From positions 1 through 33,944 of the forward strand of contig SVRJ01000001.1 of the NCBI GenBank assembly GCA_015064885.1: a stretch of 33,944 nucleotides of DNA, written 5' to 3'. Each line of letters starts with the position of its first letter. Position 1 is the stretch's first letter. Shown here one piece after another: positions 31,647 through 33,944 of the stretch. A program made the translations under genes and the position numbers. Under the pieces are notes generated by a model that did no database searches, was not told the origin of the DNA, and worked only from the letters and a program-made list of their open reading frames with translations. The DNA is from Oscillospiraceae bacterium. Lineage in GTDB: Bacteria > Bacillota > Clostridia > Oscillospirales > CAG-272.

Positions 31647-32711
31647 TTATTGTACTTTTTCATAGATGGAAAGTGTTTCTTTTGCAACCTTTTCCCACCC
31701 GAATTTATTTTTAACAAGAGAAAGTGCATTTTCGGACTTTTGTGTCCAGTATTCTCTTTCCGCAATGCATTGAAGTATAGCTTTTGCTACAGACTCAGCA
31801 TTGGTTTCTGCAACCCATCCCGAGTCGCCTTCTGATATTATTTCACCCAATGAGGTTCCTTTGGTAACAATACACGGAAGTCCATAGCTCATTGCTTCTA
31901 TTATGCCCATGGGCATTCCTTCGGTACGTGAAGTTTGAATAAAGACATCGGATTGGAGAAGTTGATCCTCTTTTTCCTTGCCGCTTATTTCATGCTCCAA
32001 GAATACAATGTCCGCTATCTGCCTCTCGGCAATCATATTTAAAATGTAATCAAAGCGCCCCAAAGCATCCGGTCCGAACATTTTCAGCTTAATGTTTTTT
32101 TCTCTGAAAAGCGCCTCATTGAGCTTTACAGCATCAAGTAATATATCTATACCTTTTATGTGAAATTCTAATCGGCCGATATATAAAAGCGTTATTGATT
32201 CAGATCCAAACGCAAGTTTCCTTTTTTCAGGAATACAGACACCATTGGTAGCAACAAAATTGCTCGTTGACACTGTAGTATTGTTTTTCTCTCTGTCCGA
32301 CAAAAATTGAAGAGCTTTCGCACCGTAAATAAATGATCTGAAGAAGAAAAGATTAGCAACAAGCTTTTTAAGTCTCTTCTTATTCTGCGCCTCACGCGTC
32401 AGCCCACCGTGAGGAATTATAATATACGGAATTTTATTTTTTCTTAACTCACTCGATATATTTACAAAGCTAATATTGTAGATTTCATGAAAAACAACCA
32501 AGTCGGGTTTTGAAAAAGGCGAAGGAAGCTCAGATACAAATTTATACTCGCTATACGTATACTGATTTTCCAAACCGTCTATTCTTTCGTCCAAAACATT
32601 CAAAAAAGCTACATCACAATACTTTTTCTGAGCTCTTATATGTTCGGGAACAACCACACAAACACCGTTATACGGGTTGTTTTTTATAGCCGCTATATGC
32701 AAAATAATCAT
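31647..32711 (-). CDS. GT4-family glycosyltransferase
   Basis: A 354-residue GT-B retaining glycosyltransferase. [18 protein letters not shown] is typical of the acceptor-side domain of this group; [18 protein letters not shown] starts the donor domain; [19 protein letters not shown] carries E-x7-E. The start at 32711 gives the usual N-terminus MIILHIAA; a longer frame to 32792 has no support. The ribosome binding site is weak. It is the first gene of the visible polysaccharide operon. The 214 bases upstream (32712-32925) have no gene and no convincing promoter, so transcription may come from farther upstream. Sugar specificity unknown. Confidence 0.88.
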   Translation of the reverse strand: MIILHIAAIKNNPYNGVCVVVPEHIRAQKKYCDVAFLNVLDERIDGLENQYTYSEYKFVSELPSPFSKPDLVVFHEIYNISFVNISSELRKNKIPYIIIPHGGLTREAQNKKRLKKLVANLFFFRSFIYGAKALQFLSDREKNNTTVSTSNFVATNGVCIPEKRKLAFGSESITLLYIGRLEFHIKGIDILLDAVKLNEALFREKNIKLKMFGPDALGRFDYILNMIAERQIADIVFLEHEISGKEKEDQLLQSDVFIQTSRTEGMPMGIIEAMSYGLPCIVTKGTSLGEIISEGDSGWVAETNAESVAKAILQCIAEREYWTQKSENALSLVKNKFGWEKVAKETLSIYEKVQ

Positions 32712-32925
32712 TTTAGAATACCAATCTTTATTAATCTCTTGATAATTTATGTAAAAATAAATGTTGCAAAGATATCGGATATATTCAGTCAAAACCTTCT
32801 CATCAAGCTTTAAATTAAGAGCAATAGCTCTATCTCAAGCTCCAAACGTTAAGCGATCTCCGTTTTAGCCGTTTTACGCTTTGACTTTAAACATATACTA
32901 AGCCTTGTAACGTTCAACCCGCTTA

Positions 32926-33944
32926 TTACAGTCTGCGCATTTTCATATTGCGGGCTGCCAAGGTCAATATAAGCATAATAATGTAAAGGCATCCGATCGT
33001 AATAAATATTGCGGGCCAGCCGAAAGTATCCTTCACAAAGCCAAATACGGACGCCTGAATAGCAGCACCCATATAAACAGCCCAATCCAAAATTCCTACT
33101 ACCGTGGACGAGAAAGCGCGTCCGCCCATATCACCGGCAACCGCCCAAATAACACCGGTTACCATTCCGGAAACACCCACAACAAACAGCATCAGCGAAG
33201 CGGGGGTCTGAGTCTTAATAAAGGCAAGGGCTATCATACCAATAAACGTAACAACAGATGCAAGTGCCAGCATAGGCTCTCGCTTACCTTTGAAAACCTT
33301 GTCGGTAATAAGCGGGAAAACGAAGATAGCACACGCCTGTCCCGTCGGCAGTAAAATCGAAGAGAATATTCCCTCCTTGATAGATAATCCCATCGATTCG
33401 GTAAAGTACGTGGGGACCCACGTCAAAAGACCGTAGCGTCCTACACCGGCAATAGCTGAAATCAAGCAAAATACGATAACCTTAGGCTCTGAGAAAAGCA
33501 TCTTATACGGATACAGATATCCCTTCTGCTCTATTTGAGCAGACAGAGCTGTATCGCGAGCTTCTGCCTCTTTATCCTCCTCTTCAAAGGGCTTAAGTCC
33601 AACGTCCTCGGGCTTAGTCTTAAACAAAAAGGCAAAAGCAATAAGCATCAAGGTCATCGGGATCATAGGATAACGAAAAGCTGCGCGCCATCCCCATTCG
33701 GGATTCATATCCATACACAGAAGAACTGTCATATACGTTACTACCTGCGCTATTCCCGAAAAAGCGGTTGCCAGTCCGGAAGCAAATCCTCGATGCTTCT
33801 TCGGCCACCACTTGTTAAGCACACCGACACCGTTAGACCATACCATAGACTGACAGTATCCGTTCAGGCCCCACAGAATAGCGATCACGGGGATAGAATG
33901 CTGGAATGAAATTAAAACATTTATAACGGCAGAAGCGGCAACGC
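32926..33944 (-). CDS. MFS transporter, OPA-like (partial at window edge)
   Basis: About 339 residues of the C-terminal part are visible; the frame stays open to the window end, so the N-terminus lies outside. WWPKKHRGFASGLATAFSG is the loop 2-3/TM region signature of the organophosphate:phosphate antiporter family (GlpT/UhpT/UhpC-like), and LTWVPTYFTESMGLS fits the start of the second six-helix half after an acidic central loop (EEEDKEAEARD). About nine to ten helices can be counted. Likely a sugar-phosphate or glycerol-3-phosphate-type carrier; substrate not determinable. GC content is nearer the housekeeping genes, and it probably marks the edge of the polysaccharide cluster. Confidence 0.85.
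   Translation of the reverse strand, partial: VAASAVINVLISFQHSIPVIAILWGLNGYCQSMVWSNGVGVLNKWWPKKHRGFASGLATAFSGIAQVVTYMTVLLCMDMNPEWGWRAAFRYPMIPMTLMLIAFAFLFKTKPEDVGLKPFEEEDKEAEARDTALSAQIEQKGYLYPYKMLFSEPKVIVFCLISAIAGVGRYGLLTWVPTYFTESMGLSIKEGIFSSILLPTGQACAIFVFPLITDKVFKGKREPMLALASVVTFIGMIALAFIKTQTPASLMLFVVGVSGMVTGVIWAVAGDMGGRAFSSTVVGILDWAVYMGAAIQASVFGFVKDTFGWPAIFITIGCLYIIMLILTLAARNMKMRRL

Noticed and set aside
32712-32925. A promoter for the polysaccharide operon in the spacer before its first gene
   Set aside because: TTGACT-like hexamers occur, but none has a good -10 at 16-18 bp.

Overview
The window looks like a chromosome piece from an anaerobic, moderate-GC member of the Clostridia (Firmicutes), probably an uncultured gut-type lineage. 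The case rests on gene content: a SCIFF (ranthipeptide) precursor with its radical-SAM maturase, a DUF512-type PDZ/radical-SAM protein next to der, a short Gram-positive Orn/Lys/Arg decarboxylase-fold protein, and a CpsB/CpsC/CpsD tyrosine-phosphatase/modulator/BY-kinase set. AGGAGG-type ribosome binding sites and near-consensus sigma-A promoters (17-bp spacers) agree. No rRNA, tRNA, CRISPR array or transposase gene was seen.

Layout. (1) 1-1106: a repeat-rich edge and a Cof-type HAD phosphatase on the minus strand. (2) 1315-8137, plus strand: a housekeeping run of 8-oxoguanine glycosylase, DUF512 radical-SAM protein, DUF6062-like Cys/His protein, Der GTPase, MnmM/YtqB-type tRNA methyltransferase, a membrane-anchored protein and TruB; the theme is ribosome, tRNA and DNA maintenance. 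(3) 8195-11167, minus strand: SCIFF peptide, SCIFF maturase and PLP decarboxylase, driven by a consensus promoter. (4) 11168-12002: about 835 bp without a gene, dominated by a 690-bp nested inverted repeat. (5) 12003-13361, minus: a PHP-domain metal phosphoesterase. (6) 13704-15945, plus: cpsB-cpsC-cpsD, the phosphorylation module controlling polysaccharide polymerisation/export, with its own promoter and a strong terminator. (7) 16075-18192, minus: an AT-rich three-gene island (lipoprotein, four-TM protein, anchored secreted protein) with its own promoter and GC-rich hairpins. (8) 18276-32711, minus: a Wzx/Wzy-type surface polysaccharide cluster. (9) 32926-end: the C-terminal part of an OPA-type MFS transporter.

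How the polysaccharide genes fit together: WbpP- and WbpO-like enzymes convert UDP-GlcNAc to UDP-GalNAc and on to UDP-GalNAcA; CapE, CapF and CapG convert UDP-GlcNAc to UDP-L-FucNAc. Three GT4-type glycosyltransferases and an O-acetyltransferase would build the repeat unit, Wzx would flip it, Wzy would polymerise it, and CpsBCD would regulate chain length and export. No priming phosphoglycosyl transferase lies in the window. An unfamiliar 622-residue protein with Asp-box motifs and no signal peptide sits inside the operon and is the least explained of its genes.

Most worth a second look: the Asp-box protein in the polysaccharide operon; a 16-codon ORF with a strong ribosome binding site written through the terminator hairpin at 18276-18326; the 690-bp nested palindrome; two dispersed GC-rich palindromic repeat families punctuating the intergenic spaces; and the SCIFF operon's linkage to a PLP decarboxylase.
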